64,000 nt of DNA, taken from contig CAJUQJ010000011.1 in NCBI GenBank assembly GCA_910588215.1, positions 1-64,000 on the forward strand, in the 5' to 3' direction. The DNA is from an uncultured Lachnospiraceae bacterium. GTDB taxonomy: Bacteria; Bacillota; Clostridia; Lachnospirales; Lachnospiraceae. The notes below the pieces were generated by a model that had not been told where the DNA came from, did not search any database, and saw only the letters and a list, made by a program, of their open reading frames with translations. This document shows, one piece after another, positions 42,004 to 52,800 of this stretch. Numbering within the stretch: position 1 is the stretch's first letter; every line of letters starts with the position of its first letter. The translations under genes and the position numbers were made by a program.

Positions 42004-42025
42004 CCTCACAGATTACTCCGTGAGG
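42004..42025 (-). terminator. Weak hairpin between khpA and rimM
   Basis: CCTCAC (42004-42009) with GTGAGG (42020-42025), then TTTGTT on the minus strand. It could partly attenuate transcription into rimM. Confidence 0.4.
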
Positions 42026-42032
42026 CTGTTCG

Positions 42033-42260
42033 CTAGATAATTTCTACATCTACTCTCTTATTGTCTTTCGACGATGCGGCCTTCACAACGGAACGGATCG
42101 CCTTCGCGATGCGGCCTTGCTTACCGATCACCTTACCCATATCCGACGCTGCAACATGAAGCTCAACGGTAATATTCTTACCCTCTTCCTTCTCCGTAAC
42201 AACTACTTCATCCGGATTCTCTACAAGAGCTTTGGCGATCACTTCAACCAATTCCTTCAT
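42033..42260 (-). CDS. khpA: KH-domain RNA-binding protein KhpA
   Basis: A 75-residue single KH domain with the GxxG loop GKQG (46-49) in MGKVIGKQGRIAKAIR. It is the small partner of KhpB/Jag in Gram-positive RNA regulation and cell division. Known as YlqC in Bacillus. RBS GGAGG. Sits between rpsP and rimM as in most Firmicutes. Confidence 0.94.
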   Translation of the reverse strand: MKELVEVIAKALVENPDEVVVTEKEEGKNITVELHVAASDMGKVIGKQGRIAKAIRSVVKAASSKDNKRVDVEII

Positions 42261-42296
42261 TGTCCACCTCCAAAAGCTGTTTTGTATAACGGACTA

Positions 42297-42542
42297 CTAT
42301 TTGGTAATGCCTACGCTCTTGAAAATCCTGCTGACAACTTCTGTCGGCTGAGCGCCGTCTGCTAACCATTTCTTAGCTGCTTCTTCGTCTACTTTGTAGG
42401 TACTGGGATCTGTATTGGGATCATATGTCCCGATTTCAGCGATGCATCTTCCGTCTCTCGGAGATCTGGAATCTGCCACTACAATTCTGTAGAAAGGATG
42501 TTTCTTCTGTCCCATTCTTCTTAATCTGATCTTAACTGCCAT
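42297..42542 (-). CDS. rpsP: 30S ribosomal protein S16
   Basis: An 81-residue protein needed for 30S assembly. Starts MAVKIRLRRMGQKKHPFYRIVVADSR split over the family signature, and continues RDGRCIAEIGTYDP. The start at 42542 follows GGAGG. A normal-length protein placed after ffh. Confidence 0.97.
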   Translation of the reverse strand: MAVKIRLRRMGQKKHPFYRIVVADSRSPRDGRCIAEIGTYDPNTDPSTYKVDEEAAKKWLADGAQPTEVVSRIFKSVGITK

Positions 42543-42623
42543 TTTCTTTGCCTCCATTATAAAAAGTATTAGTATATTATTTGAAACCCTTAAGAATCGC
42601 CTGCATATCCTATCAGTCAATCC

Positions 42624-43991
42624 TTAAAACGGGAATTTCATACCACCCATACCGCCGAACAGGCCCCTGCCTCGCTTACCGCCCATCATGCCGGGAAGCT
42701 GCTTCATCATCTTCTGGGACTGCTCAAACTGCTTAATAAATTTATTGACGATCGCAATATCCACACCGGCGCCTCTCGCGATCCTGTGCTTCCTGCTGGG
42801 ATTGAGCAACTTGGGATTCTGCCGTTCCGCCGGCGTCATGCTCAGCACGATCGCCTCCATGCGGGCTAACTGCCTCTCATCCACCATGGACTCTATCTCT
42901 CCCATCTTGCTCCCAATTCCCGGCATCATACTTAGAATACCGGACAGACCGCCCATATTGCGCATCTGCTTCATGCTCTCCAGATAATCCTCGAAATCGA
43001 ACTTGCCCTTCTTCATCCGGGCCGCCATCTGCTTCTCTTTCTCTTCGTCTATATCCAGATTCTGCTGCACCTTCTCGATCAGAGTCAGCACATCTCCCAT
43101 GCCAAGGATCCGGCTGGCCATACGATCCGGATAGAACTGCTCTAGATCCGAGAGTTTCTCTCCCATACCGATATACAGAATCGGCCTGCCCGTCACGGCC
43201 TTGATGGAGAGCGCCGCACCGCCTCTGGAGTCACCGTCCATCTTGGAGAGAATCACCCCGTCGATTCCAATCTTCTCATCAAAATCCTTCGCCACATTGA
43301 CCGCATCCTGGCCTGTCATGGCATCTACTACCAGCAGACTCTGATGCACGTCCACATGACTCTTGATCTCCTTCAGTTCCGCCATCATCTCTTCATCGAT
43401 ATGAAGACGGCCCGCCGTATCCAGGATCACTACATTATGTCCGTTCTTCTGGGCATGTTCCACAGCCGCCTTCGCAATATTCACCGGCTTGTGGTTCTCT
43501 CCCATGGCAAAAACTTCAACCTGTTGTTTCTCACCGTTGATCTGCAGCTGTTTGATTGCTGCCGGTCTATAGACATCGCAGGCTACGAGCAGCGGCTTCT
43601 TGCCCTTCAGCTTCAATTTGCCGGCTATCTTGGCCGTGGTAGTCGTCTTACCGGCACCTTGCAGACCACACATCATGATGACTGTGATCGACTTGCCCGG
43701 TTGCAGCGTGATTTCCGTAGTCTCTGAACCCATCAGGGAGATCATCTCTTCGTTGACGATCTTGATTACCATCTGACCTGGATTCAGTCCATTTAATACA
43801 TCCGCGCCGATGGCTCTCTCTTCCACCGATTTGACGAACTGCTTCACCACCTTGAAGTTGACATCCGCCTCTAGCAGCGCCATTTTCACTTCTTTCAGAG
43901 CCGTCCTGACATCCGCTTCCGTGAGACGTCCCTTACTTCTCAGGTTCTTGAACACATTCTGCAGTTTATCGGTTAAACTTTCAAACGCCAT
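42624..43991 (-). CDS. ffh: Signal recognition particle protein Ffh
   Basis: A 455-residue SRP54 GTPase that binds signal sequences with 4.5S RNA. Helical N domain, G domain with P loop GLQGAGKTTTTAK (109-121), DTAGR and TKMDGD-like SKMDGDSRGG, then a Met-rich M domain ending in a Gly/Met/Phe tail (GLFGGMGGMKFPF). Preceded by ylxM. Its receptor FtsY is at 48.9-49.9 kb. Confidence 0.97.
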   Translation of the reverse strand: MAFESLTDKLQNVFKNLRSKGRLTEADVRTALKEVKMALLEADVNFKVVKQFVKSVEERAIGADVLNGLNPGQMVIKIVNEEMISLMGSETTEITLQPGKSITVIMMCGLQGAGKTTTTAKIAGKLKLKGKKPLLVACDVYRPAAIKQLQINGEKQQVEVFAMGENHKPVNIAKAAVEHAQKNGHNVVILDTAGRLHIDEEMMAELKEIKSHVDVHQSLLVVDAMTGQDAVNVAKDFDEKIGIDGVILSKMDGDSRGGAALSIKAVTGRPILYIGMGEKLSDLEQFYPDRMASRILGMGDVLTLIEKVQQNLDIDEEKEKQMAARMKKGKFDFEDYLESMKQMRNMGGLSGILSMMPGIGSKMGEIESMVDERQLARMEAIVLSMTPAERQNPKLLNPSRKHRIARGAGVDIAIVNKFIKQFEQSQKMMKQLPGMMGGKRGRGLFGGMGGMKFPF

Positions 43992-44026
43992 AGGATCCCA
44001 TGCCTTTCAAATCTTATTAACCTGTA

Positions 44027-44389
44027 TCACAACTCCTGCAGGATCTCATGCGACAACTCCTTGATCCTGGCACCGTACAGACGATACTGCTCTTCGTCTG
44101 ACGCCTCAGCATCTTCCAGCTGCTCTGACAGCCGGCTGATGCAGGCAATCTTCCTCTTCATGCTCTCGAATCTGGCGATCAGCTTAAGTTTCTCTTCATA
44201 ACCCTGCAGAATCTTGTCACAACGCTTTACCATGTCATGCACTGCCTGTCTGCTGACGCCCTCTTCCTGTGCAATCTCTCCAAGTGACAGATTATCGTAT
44301 ACGATCCTCTCATAGATCTGCCGTTGATGCTTCGTCAGCAGCTCTCCATAGAAATCATACAACAATCCCTGTTCCACGATCTTTTCCAT
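44027..44389 (-). CDS. ylxM: YlxM/p13-like DNA-binding protein
   Basis: A 120-residue sigma-70 region-4-like helix-turn-helix protein: LTKHQRQIYERIVYDNLSLGE with EGVSRQAVHDMVKRCD. The family is linked to SRP function through its fixed place before ffh. C-terminal part is a charged helix. It follows a strong promoter, so it leads the ffh-rpsP-khpA-rimM-trmD unit. Confidence 0.93.
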   Translation of the reverse strand: MEKIVEQGLLYDFYGELLTKHQRQIYERIVYDNLSLGEIAQEEGVSRQAVHDMVKRCDKILQGYEEKLKLIARFESMKRKIACISRLSEQLEDAEASDEEQYRLYGARIKELSHEILQEL

Positions 44390-44434
44390 ATCACTAACCC
44401 CTGCCGGACATGCTACAACACACCCGACTTATGC

Positions 44435-44463
44435 ATTCTACTATAGGTTTGAGCGGGTGTCAA
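44435..44463 (-). promoter_or_regulatory. Strong promoter of the ylxM-ffh-rpsP-khpA-rimM-trmD unit
   Basis: TTGACA, 17 nt, TAGAAT on the minus strand, with a 40-nt leader. Confidence 0.8.
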
Positions 44464-44521
44464 GTATTTTTTCTTTACATCGAGTGCTTTCTTCTGCTTT
44501 AATTTCGCAGTTCACTATTCT

Positions 44522-45190
44522 TTATGGTGTTATGATCTCCAGATAGCCAACCATCTTCGTCTGGTCAAACTCCTTGAGTACACCCTGATTAGGCTCATAA
44601 TACCCACCGCCGAAGTGCACCAGATAATGACTGTATCTGCCCATCTTCTCCATGATAATACAACAGTGCGGCAGCTCCACATGTTTGCCCAGCGTATAGA
44701 CGATCTTGTCCGCATGGCGAATTCCCAGATACTCCAGAGTGGCGATCATCTTGCTCATATTCGCCTGCCACTCACGGCACTTCATGATATCACAGGCTTC
44801 ATCCAACGAAGTACCCGCGATCATGGCTATACAGGCCTGTCCGCACAGACCGTCCCAGGGCTGCGTCACCAAATCCACGCTGTCAATCTTACGGATCGGA
44901 TGTTCCGTGCTGTAGGGACTGCCTCCCATGCTCACCACATTGCCCACGATCTCGATCGAGATCAGATACTTCTTGCCCAGCTCCACCTTGGCCAGCGTAT
45001 CCGGATTAACCGGAATATCATAATATCCCTGTCCCTTCGGCACCAGATCACATATAAAGCAGACATCGTCGAAGCACACCCTGACCGGCGCGTCTCCCAC
45101 CTTCTCACACACTTCCCATACATTAAAGGGCACCGCGATCGTGTTCTCATTCTCACGGAATTCCACCGTTCCTTCAAATTCGTATTTCAT
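44522..45190 (-). CDS. DUF1905 domain fused to a C39-like papain-fold domain
   Basis: A 222-residue cytoplasmic protein. Residues 1-82 look like DUF1905, a small beta-barrel (YEFEGTVEFRENENTIAVPF, KGQGYYDIPV). Residues 105-222 resemble a C39/papain-like peptidase: PWDGLCGQACIAMIAG with candidate nucleophile Cys116, His188 in YSHYLVHFGGGYYEP, and Asn201. No signal peptide or transporter is attached, so it is not a classical bacteriocin-exporting C39. Peptidase, amidase or binding roles are all possible. It stands alone between ylxM and a GH25 gene. Confidence 0.7.
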   Translation of the reverse strand: MKYEFEGTVEFRENENTIAVPFNVWEVCEKVGDAPVRVCFDDVCFICDLVPKGQGYYDIPVNPDTLAKVELGKKYLISIEIVGNVVSMGGSPYSTEHPIRKIDSVDLVTQPWDGLCGQACIAMIAGTSLDEACDIMKCREWQANMSKMIATLEYLGIRHADKIVYTLGKHVELPHCCIIMEKMGRYSHYLVHFGGGYYEPNQGVLKEFDQTKMVGYLEIITP

Positions 45191-45352
45191 TGATAACCCC
45201 GCCTTTCTGCAATTTTAACTGCTCTTATTTTATCATGAACCCCTGCCCGAAAACAACTGTATTTTAAATGCGGTTCCGGACGGACAAAGGTGCCCGTTAC
45301 CATTCACGGTGCCCTGTATCCCGCTGCGGGGCATCCGGCCGAAACTTTACGG

Positions 45353-46483
45353 TTACTCATCCTGTAAGCCGTCTGCCTCTTCAAAGCTGATATTCAAATC
45401 CACATTCCCCTCGATTCCTGCTACTTTGCCCTCATCCGTATACTGCCAGATCTTAAAGGCATAGGGATAATACATCGTTTCATCATAGAAAGCAACCCAC
45501 TTCTCATATTCCTCCAGCTGCGGCAGATCCAGCATCAACATAAAGGTCTTCATATTGCCGTAGATCATCGGCGTGTATCCGGCTTCTCTGATCTTCTCGC
45601 AGAAAGCGATACAGTACGCGGTTCGCTCCTCCTTCGTCAGATCCTTCGTCCTGGCGTTGGCGTTAGATACTGCCTCCACATCGATTACCACCGGGTAATC
45701 AATCTGATAAGGCTCCAGCGCATCCAGTACAAACTGTGCCTCTTCCTCGGCTTCCTCCACACTCACTGCCTGTGTGAAAAAGTATACCCCAACACCGATA
45801 TCATTGTGCAGCGCTCCCTGGATATTGTCCTTGAAATTTTCATCCTCCTGGATTTCTCCCTTGGTGTATCCTCTGATTCCCAGACGGATGAAGGCATATT
45901 CCACACCGTCGTCGGCCACCAGTTCCCAGTCAATCTCCTCCTGATATTTCGACACGTCAATCCCCTTGCGGGAAATCCACTGACTGTTGTCATAATAGTT
46001 CATGACCTGATCGTCGTTCTTGACAAACTGCTCCAGATCGTATGTATGCCGTGCCAGATCATCGGATATGGGAAAAAAGTGATACTCCCCCGCATCTGCC
46101 ACCACAATCTCATCCGGATAGAAATAGCGGAGCATGGCAAGCGTCCCGTCGCCGTTCAACATCAATTCTTTTAATTTCTCCAGAAAATCAGACTGTACCT
46201 CCTGCGTCGCCCGATCTGTAGCCTCCGTCACCGCACCGGCGATCATGGCATCCACCTCGCCCTGCGTGTAGGTGACCGTCTGATCCATCCGCACAGCCTC
46301 CAGCTCATTCATGACCACTGTATTTTCCATCTGGATGGAACGATACCGAAAGACCATGATCAATGTAATAGTGATGGCTGCCAAAGTCACCAGACACAGA
46401 ACGATCGAACCGACCAGGATCCCGTTCTCGTTTCTCCTGTGTTTCCTCTTATGTCTCTTACTCCGTAAATTCATATCCTGCAT
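45353..46483 (-). CDS. Membrane-anchored GH25 muramidase, second copy
   Basis: A 376-residue type II membrane protein: basic cytoplasmic tail, one membrane helix (about 22-46), a helical stalk (about 50-170) and a GH25 barrel starting KGIDVSKYQEEIDWE, with the DxE pair in VVIDVEAVS and WQYTDEG near the end. No SH3 domains, unlike the copy at 4.9-6.6 kb, so it is a different architecture. Start at 46483 follows GGGGAG; using 46525 would overlap the yitT-like gene. Follows that gene by 28 nt. Confidence 0.87.
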   Translation of the reverse strand: MQDMNLRSKRHKRKHRRNENGILVGSIVLCLVTLAAITITLIMVFRYRSIQMENTVVMNELEAVRMDQTVTYTQGEVDAMIAGAVTEATDRATQEVQSDFLEKLKELMLNGDGTLAMLRYFYPDEIVVADAGEYHFFPISDDLARHTYDLEQFVKNDDQVMNYYDNSQWISRKGIDVSKYQEEIDWELVADDGVEYAFIRLGIRGYTKGEIQEDENFKDNIQGALHNDIGVGVYFFTQAVSVEEAEEEAQFVLDALEPYQIDYPVVIDVEAVSNANARTKDLTKEERTAYCIAFCEKIREAGYTPMIYGNMKTFMLMLDLPQLEEYEKWVAFYDETMYYPYAFKIWQYTDEGKVAGIEGNVDLNISFEEADGLQDE

Positions 46484-46511
46484 ATACTTCTCCCCATCCG
46501 GTGCTCCGTCC

Positions 46512-47396
46512 CTAGATCCGCTCACTGAAATAACTTTTGTACCCTTCTCCGAAGATCTCCGTGGCGCTGGTCACGATCATAAAAGAATCCGCATCTTCCT
46601 CCTTCACGATTTCTTCTGCTCTCGGAAATGTTGTCTTCTTCATGGCACACATGATAACCCGCTTCTCATTGCCGCTGTAGGCGCCTTGCCCATTGATATA
46701 GGTGGTGCCCACATCCAGATCTTCCAACAACCGCTGGGTGATCTGCTCCGGCTTATCACTGATGATATAGAGGAGTTTCGCTTCATCCCGGCCATACAAC
46801 ACAACATCCATGGCCACCGAACAGCACCCTACTGCCACTGCCGCATACAGCGCGGCATTCACATCACGGAAGACAATACCGGATAATGTCACCACCGTAG
46901 CGTCTATCATCAAGAAAAGATTCCCCGTCTTCAAATGCGGCAGTTTAAGCTTAAGCGCCTTGACGATGATATCCACACCGCCGCTTGTCGCTCCGGCCCT
47001 GAAGATCGATCCGATGGCGATTGCCTGTAGGATACCGCCCGCCACCGCTGCCAACAGTATATCATCCGTGGCCGCTCCCACACCTGATAACATATTGGTA
47101 AAAAAGGAAATCAATACCGTAGCATAGATCGTCGAAATAGTCAGACCAATCCCGAACTTCCATACGCCGAAAAGCAGGATCGGTATATTCAGAAGCAAGA
47201 TCAACGTACCGGTACTGACTGGCACCAATCTGCTCAAAATGATCGCTACACCGGTCAGCCCGCCAGGCGCCATATCATTCGGATCGATAAAAAGGCTGAG
47301 CGCCACCGAATAGACAAAAGCTGCCACTGTTATAATAATATATTTCCTGATCCATCCTGTCTTGCTTTTTTTGAATACTTTTTTATTTTTCTCCAT
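46512..47396 (-). CDS. YitT-family membrane protein
   Basis: A 294-residue protein with about five or six membrane segments (DUF161, e.g. NDMAPGGLTGVAIIL, GATSGGVDIIVKAL) and a soluble C-terminal DUF2179 domain (GTTYINGQGAYSGNEKRV). Family members are common in Firmicutes, and their transport or sensing function is not established. Start at 47396 with GGGG upstream. Followed by the GH25 gene. Confidence 0.9.
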   Translation of the reverse strand: MEKNKKVFKKSKTGWIRKYIIITVAAFVYSVALSLFIDPNDMAPGGLTGVAIILSRLVPVSTGTLILLLNIPILLFGVWKFGIGLTISTIYATVLISFFTNMLSGVGAATDDILLAAVAGGILQAIAIGSIFRAGATSGGVDIIVKALKLKLPHLKTGNLFLMIDATVVTLSGIVFRDVNAALYAAVAVGCCSVAMDVVLYGRDEAKLLYIISDKPEQITQRLLEDLDVGTTYINGQGAYSGNEKRVIMCAMKKTTFPRAEEIVKEEDADSFMIVTSATEIFGEGYKSYFSERI

Positions 47397-47546
47397 CCTA
47401 TAACCCCATTTTGTCACTTCCTAGATCAGCAAAGCATACCTGCACTACATGACTATTATTGTAGAGATCCATTCTGCTTTCGAATCACCAGTTACTATTG
47501 TAACCAAATGTCATCCCAGATATAAACTCTTCGCGAAAAATGGGCC

Positions 47547-48764
47547 TTAGATACTTGCCCGGATCAGTTTCGGCTGGTAACCGTTCTGCTGCAGCGCAGA
47601 GATGATCTGATTCTTATGCTCCGTCCCGTAGGCCTCCATCGTGATCCGCAGTTCCACGGCCGCGTTACGGTTGATGGAGACAAATTGATTATGTTCCAGC
47701 TTGATCACATTGCCATTCTGTTTCGCGATCACATCCGCCACTCTGGACAGTTCGCCCGGTTTATCAGGCAAAAGCACCGATACCGAGAAGATCCGATCCC
47801 GCAGCACAAGCCCCTGCTGTACCACCGAAGACATGGTTATTACATCCATATTGCCGCCGCTAAGAATCGCCACGATCTTCTTATTCTTTGCATCAAGATG
47901 CTTCAATGCAGCCACCGTCAGCAATCCCGAATTCTCCACTACCATCTTATGATTCTCCACCATATCCAGGAAGGAGACTACCAGTTCCTCGTCACCAACA
48001 GTAATGATACCATCCAGATTTTCCTTGAGGTAAGGGAAGATTTCTGTGCCCGGTGTCTTTACCGCAGTACCGTCCGCAATTGTATTGACATTCTTTAATG
48101 TCGTAACTTTGCCGGCCCGCACGGATTCCTGTAAGCAGTTGGCACCCGTAGGTTCCACACCGATCACCTTGATCTTTGGATTCAACAGCTTGGCCAGCGT
48201 AGACACTCCGGTGGCCAGTCCGCCGCCGCCCACCGGCACCAGAATATAGTCCACCAGCGGCAGTTCCTTGATGATCTCCATAGCAATGGTGCCCTGTCCC
48301 GTAGCCACATCCAGATCGTCAAAAGGATGCACGAATGTATACCCTTTCTCCTTTGCCAGTTCATAAGCTTTAGCACAGGCTTCGTCATAAACATCACCGT
48401 ATAGCATCACCTCCGCACCATACCCTTTTGTCCTGTTTACCTTGATCAAGGGTGTAGTGGTAGGCATCACGATCACCGCTTTCACACCATAACACTTTGC
48501 TGCATAAGCCACGCCCTGGGCATGATTTCCGGCAGATGCCGTGATCAACCCCTTCTCACGCTCTTCTTCCGACAATGTGCTGATCTTATAATATGCTCCA
48601 CGCAGCTTATAAGCCCCCGTCAGCTGCATATTTTCCGGCTTCAGATAGACCTTATTCCCGGTTCGTGCACTGAAATGATCGCTGTAGATCAGCTTCGTCT
48701 CAGATGTCACCTCCTTGACGATCTCATATGCTTCCTCAAATTTATCCAATGCCAATTCCTTCAT
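47547..48764 (-). CDS. ilvA: Threonine ammonia-lyase (deaminase)
   Basis: A 405-residue PLP enzyme converting threonine to 2-oxobutyrate, the start of isoleucine synthesis or of threonine fermentation. PLP-lysine Lys53 in LTGAYKLRGAYYKI, SAGNHAQGVAYAA, the phosphate loop VGGGGLATG, and a single C-terminal ACT domain (about 325-402) with DKPGELSRVADVI. The single ACT form of this length is seen for both biosynthetic and catabolic (TdcB-like) enzymes, so the pathway is open. No ilv neighbours. Confidence 0.92.
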   Translation of the reverse strand: MKELALDKFEEAYEIVKEVTSETKLIYSDHFSARTGNKVYLKPENMQLTGAYKLRGAYYKISTLSEEEREKGLITASAGNHAQGVAYAAKCYGVKAVIVMPTTTPLIKVNRTKGYGAEVMLYGDVYDEACAKAYELAKEKGYTFVHPFDDLDVATGQGTIAMEIIKELPLVDYILVPVGGGGLATGVSTLAKLLNPKIKVIGVEPTGANCLQESVRAGKVTTLKNVNTIADGTAVKTPGTEIFPYLKENLDGIITVGDEELVVSFLDMVENHKMVVENSGLLTVAALKHLDAKNKKIVAILSGGNMDVITMSSVVQQGLVLRDRIFSVSVLLPDKPGELSRVADVIAKQNGNVIKLEHNQFVSINRNAAVELRITMEAYGTEHKNQIISALQQNGYQPKLIRASI

Positions 48765-48929
48765 TGCTTATCTTCTTGCTCCTTTCCCTTCCCCTCTTCC
48801 AGCTTTCCGCACATCATCTTGATTTCTCTGTTTCTTCGTACGGTATCTCTTTGCTCTTTCCTTCCAGTATCATTCTGCAGCCACGCTCCATTTCCACTTA
48901 AGCAGCAATCTCCGCATCTTGATATAATT

Positions 48930-49859
48930 TCAGGTCTTATCGAACAGCGCATCCACGAACTGCTCCGCATCGAACTTCTGCAGATCCTCTATGGTCTCCC
49001 CAACACCGATATACTTAACCGGAATCTGCAGCTGCGACTGGATCGCCACCGCAATGCCGCCTTTTGCCGTACCGTCCATCTTGGTCAGGATAATACCCGT
49101 TAAATCCGCCACCTCGCCGAATTCCTTCGCCTGCTGCAGCGCATTCTGGCCGGTGGTGGCATCCAGTACCACCAGATTCTCCCGGTGGGCATCGGGAAAT
49201 TCTCTGTCGATGATCCGGTTGATCTTCTTAAGTTCCTCCATCAGGTTCTTCTTATTGTGAAGCCTGCCTGCCGTATCGCACAAAAGTACATCGATATTCC
49301 TCGCTCTCGCCGCATTTACCGCATCGAAGATCACACTGGCAGGATCGGAACCCTCGCTGCCGCCGATCATATCCACCCCGGCACGGTTTGCCCACTCGCT
49401 AAGCTGCTCACCGGCCGCCGCGCGGAAGGTATCCGCCGCCGCGATCAATACCCGCCTTCCCTGCCCTTTCAGTTTCCCGGCCAGCTTGCCTACAGTGGTG
49501 GTCTTACCCACGCCGTTAACGCCGATCACCAGTACGATGGACTGCTCTTCCTCGAAGGTATACGCAGTCTCCTGCACCTGCATCTGCTCCTTGATATTCT
49601 GGATCAGGAAGGCTTTGCAGTCGGCCGGCTCCTTGATATGGTTCTCCTTCACCTGCTCCCGCAGCCGCTCCAGGATCGCTTCGGTGGCCTGCACCCCGAT
49701 ATCCCCCATGATCAGAATCTCTTCCAGTTCTTCATAGAAATCCTCGTCTATGTTGGAAAAACCGTTAAATACGGAATCTATCCCATGGACGATGTTGTTC
49801 CTCGTCTTCGTCAATCCTTCTTTTAATCTGCTGAAAAAACCTTTTTTCTCTTCACTCAT
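48930..49859 (-). CDS. ftsY: Signal recognition particle receptor FtsY
   Basis: A 309-residue SRP GTPase that docks Ffh-ribosome complexes at the membrane. It has the short A region usual in Firmicutes, then the N domain and G domain with GVNGVGKTTTVGK (113-125), DTAGR and TKMDGTAKGG. Its ATG overlaps the smc stop by one base (TGATG), so translation is coupled. Confidence 0.97.
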   Translation of the reverse strand: MSEEKKGFFSRLKEGLTKTRNNIVHGIDSVFNGFSNIDEDFYEELEEILIMGDIGVQATEAILERLREQVKENHIKEPADCKAFLIQNIKEQMQVQETAYTFEEEQSIVLVIGVNGVGKTTTVGKLAGKLKGQGRRVLIAAADTFRAAAGEQLSEWANRAGVDMIGGSEGSDPASVIFDAVNAARARNIDVLLCDTAGRLHNKKNLMEELKKINRIIDREFPDAHRENLVVLDATTGQNALQQAKEFGEVADLTGIILTKMDGTAKGGIAVAIQSQLQIPVKYIGVGETIEDLQKFDAEQFVDALFDKT

Positions 49860-52800
49860 CAGTCATCCAATTCCTTATCGATCAAATTTACGCTTACCAG
49901 TGTTGACACACCTTTCTCCTGCATCGTGATACCGTAGAGACGGTCCGCCTTCTCCATCGTACCGCGCCTGTGAGTGATCACGATAAACTGTGTATTTTTC
50001 GTCAATTTATGCAGATACTTGGCGAATCTGGCCACATTGCTCTCATCAAGGGCCGCCTCGATCTCGTCCAGAAGACAGAAGGGCGACGGTTTTAGGTTTT
50101 GGATCGCAAACAGCAGGCAGATCGCAGTCAGGGACTTCTCCCCACCGGACATCTGCATCATATTGACAAGTTTCTTGCCGGGCGGCTGAGCAATGATCCG
50201 GATACCTGCTTCCAGCACATCCTCGTCCTCCATCAGTTCCAGAGAACCTTTGCCGCCGCCGAAGAGTTCCTTGAACACCTTGTCGAACTCCCGGTTGATC
50301 TGCGCGAATTTCTCGTTAAACTGCTTACGCATAGAGCTGTCCAGTTCCTCGATGATTCCCTGCAGCGTCTTCTCCGCCTCTACCAGATCGTCATGCTGAG
50401 TCTTTAGAAAGGTGTACCGCTCCATCAGATTTCTGTAATCCTCGATGGCATTGACATTCACGTCCCCCAGCTTGCGGATCGCATCTTTCAGAGCCGCGAT
50501 CTCCTTCTTCATGGCGGGCAGGTCATTCATCTCCTCATCCTTCATGGACTCCGCATCGGAGAGCGTGATCTCATACTCGTCCCACATATAGTTGATCTGG
50601 GACTCAATAGACTCTTCCATCCGTTCCCGCTGGCTGTTAAGACGATACACTTCCTTATCCAGCGCCGTCATTCGTTCGGAGAGTTCTTCCCTCGTGGCAA
50701 AGAAATTCTTCTGTTTCCCCGACAGTTCTTCCTTGAGGGAAATGTCATCCTTTAACTTTGTCTCTGCATCCGTCTGGGTGGTGTAAGAAGAAGCGATGGT
50801 CTTCTCGATCTCCAGAATGCTTTCTTTCTTGCGCTCCACTTCTTCCTTTCCCAGATGCAGGCCCTCCTGCACCTCCTTCAGTTCTGCGCTGTGGCGTGCG
50901 ATCTCGCCTTCCACACGCTCTAAGTTCTGTCTCTGGAAATCCGCGCTCTGGCGCATCTTCTCCACTTCCACATCCCACTCAGATACCTTGGCCGACTGTT
51001 CCGATTCTTCCGCCCGCTTTGCTTCCAGCTGTCTCTGGAATTCCCCGATCTGCGCCTCCACATTCTTTTCAAGCGCCTCGGAATCTGCCAGTTCTCTTAA
51101 GTTTTCATCCTTATTGACCTGGATCTCCTTGATCTGCTGCTCGATATCCTGCTGCTCTACTTTCAGTTCGTCGAAACCTTCCTCTGTCTCGTTCTTCTTC
51201 TCCCGAGCCTGCGCCACGCTCATTCTGGCCGTATTCTGCTCGATGAACTTGCGCTGCAGCTGCCCTTTGACATCCTCAATCTCCAGCCGCAGCTTGTTCC
51301 TGTTTCTTTTCGTTTCCTCGATATCATTCAGCAGATTATCGATATCCACCACATACTGCTTAACCTTCTTACTAAGCTCCTCCATCTCCCGGCGTCTGCC
51401 CAGCAGATTGGAATTGTTCTTAAAGGCGCCTCCGCTGATGGCGCCTCCGGGTACCAGCAGTTCGCCTTCCAGCGTGACCATACGGATGCCGTAATCAAAC
51501 TTTCGGGCGATCTTCACGGCATTGTCCACGTTGTCCACCACCACGATACGCCCTAGCATTGCCTTGGCCACGTTCCGGTACTTCTTCTCCACTTTCACCA
51601 GCTCGTCCGCCATGCCGATCACACCCTTTTCCTTCAGGGCGTCAGGATTCTTGAACTCCTGAGGATGGGTGATGCTGGTGAGGGGCAGGAATGTGGCACG
51701 TCCCGCCCGGGCCTTTTTCAGATAGCCGATCATGCGCTTGGCAGTCTCCTCATCCTCCGTGACGATATTCTGGATGTTGCCGCCCAGGGCCGTCTCGATG
51801 GCCGTCTCGTATTTGGCTTCCGCCTGGATAATATCCGCCACCACGCCGATGATACCCTTCTCCTGGCCTTTTCGTTCCATCACGGCTTTGACACTGCCGC
51901 CGTAGCCCTCGTAACGCTCCGTCAGATTGGCAAGCGCCTCCAACTTGGATTTCTGCTGGTGATAGAGCACCTGGGTATCCCGCAGTTTCTGATCCCGGCC
52001 CGCCAGCTCCTCCCGGAAAAGCGAAAGCCTCTCCTCCATCGTCTCCTGCTTTTCCCCCAGTTCTTTGATAGCTGTCCCTACAGCCTCGAACTCTTCTTCC
52101 AGCTTCTTGATAGTCTCCGTCTGCTCTGCCTCGTCCGATTTGGCCCGCAGCAGCCTGGAATTCAGCTCTGCCCGGCGAATGTTGATCTGCTCCAGCATAG
52201 TGTCATAGCGTCCCATCTTGGACTTGATGGTGGCACGGTTATTTAACGCATCTATGATCGTATTCTTCCCGCTTTCGATGTGGTCATTCAGTTCCTCGAT
52301 CCGGCTCTGTGTTTCCTCCAACAGCTGCCTGGATTCTGTCCTGGCCTGCTCCAGCTGTGTCAGCTTCTGATCCGTCTGCTCCTTATCCGCAAGAATACCG
52401 TCTTTCTCTTTCGTACGCGTATCGATCTGTTCACTGATGCTGCGGATACGGCTCTGTAAATGCTCCTCGTTACCTTCTGCCGAATGGATCTGTTCCTTAA
52501 GGACATTGATCTCGCCCTCCAGCTTGGAGCGCATCACCCCGGTGTCCGTCAATGTGGCCCGGGCCGTCTCGATGGCCTGATCCAATTCTTCGATCCGGCC
52601 CACGATCTGCTCGTATTCTTCTTTGATATTTTCATACTTCTTCGTGGTCTCTTCCAGATCCCCGCCGGCGATCGTGAGCTTGCCGTCCGTCTCCGCCAGC
52701 TGCTGCCGCACCCGCACATTTTCCAGCAGGAACACATTCACGTCCAGCGTCTTTAACTCTTCCTTCTTTTTCAGGTATACCCTTGCTTTCTCGGACTGCT

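Noticed and set aside
48761..48970. Small minus-strand ORF between ftsY and ilvA
   Set aside because: It overlaps the ftsY end, is rich in charged residues without a family, and has no ribosome-binding site. The 165-nt gap shows nothing else.
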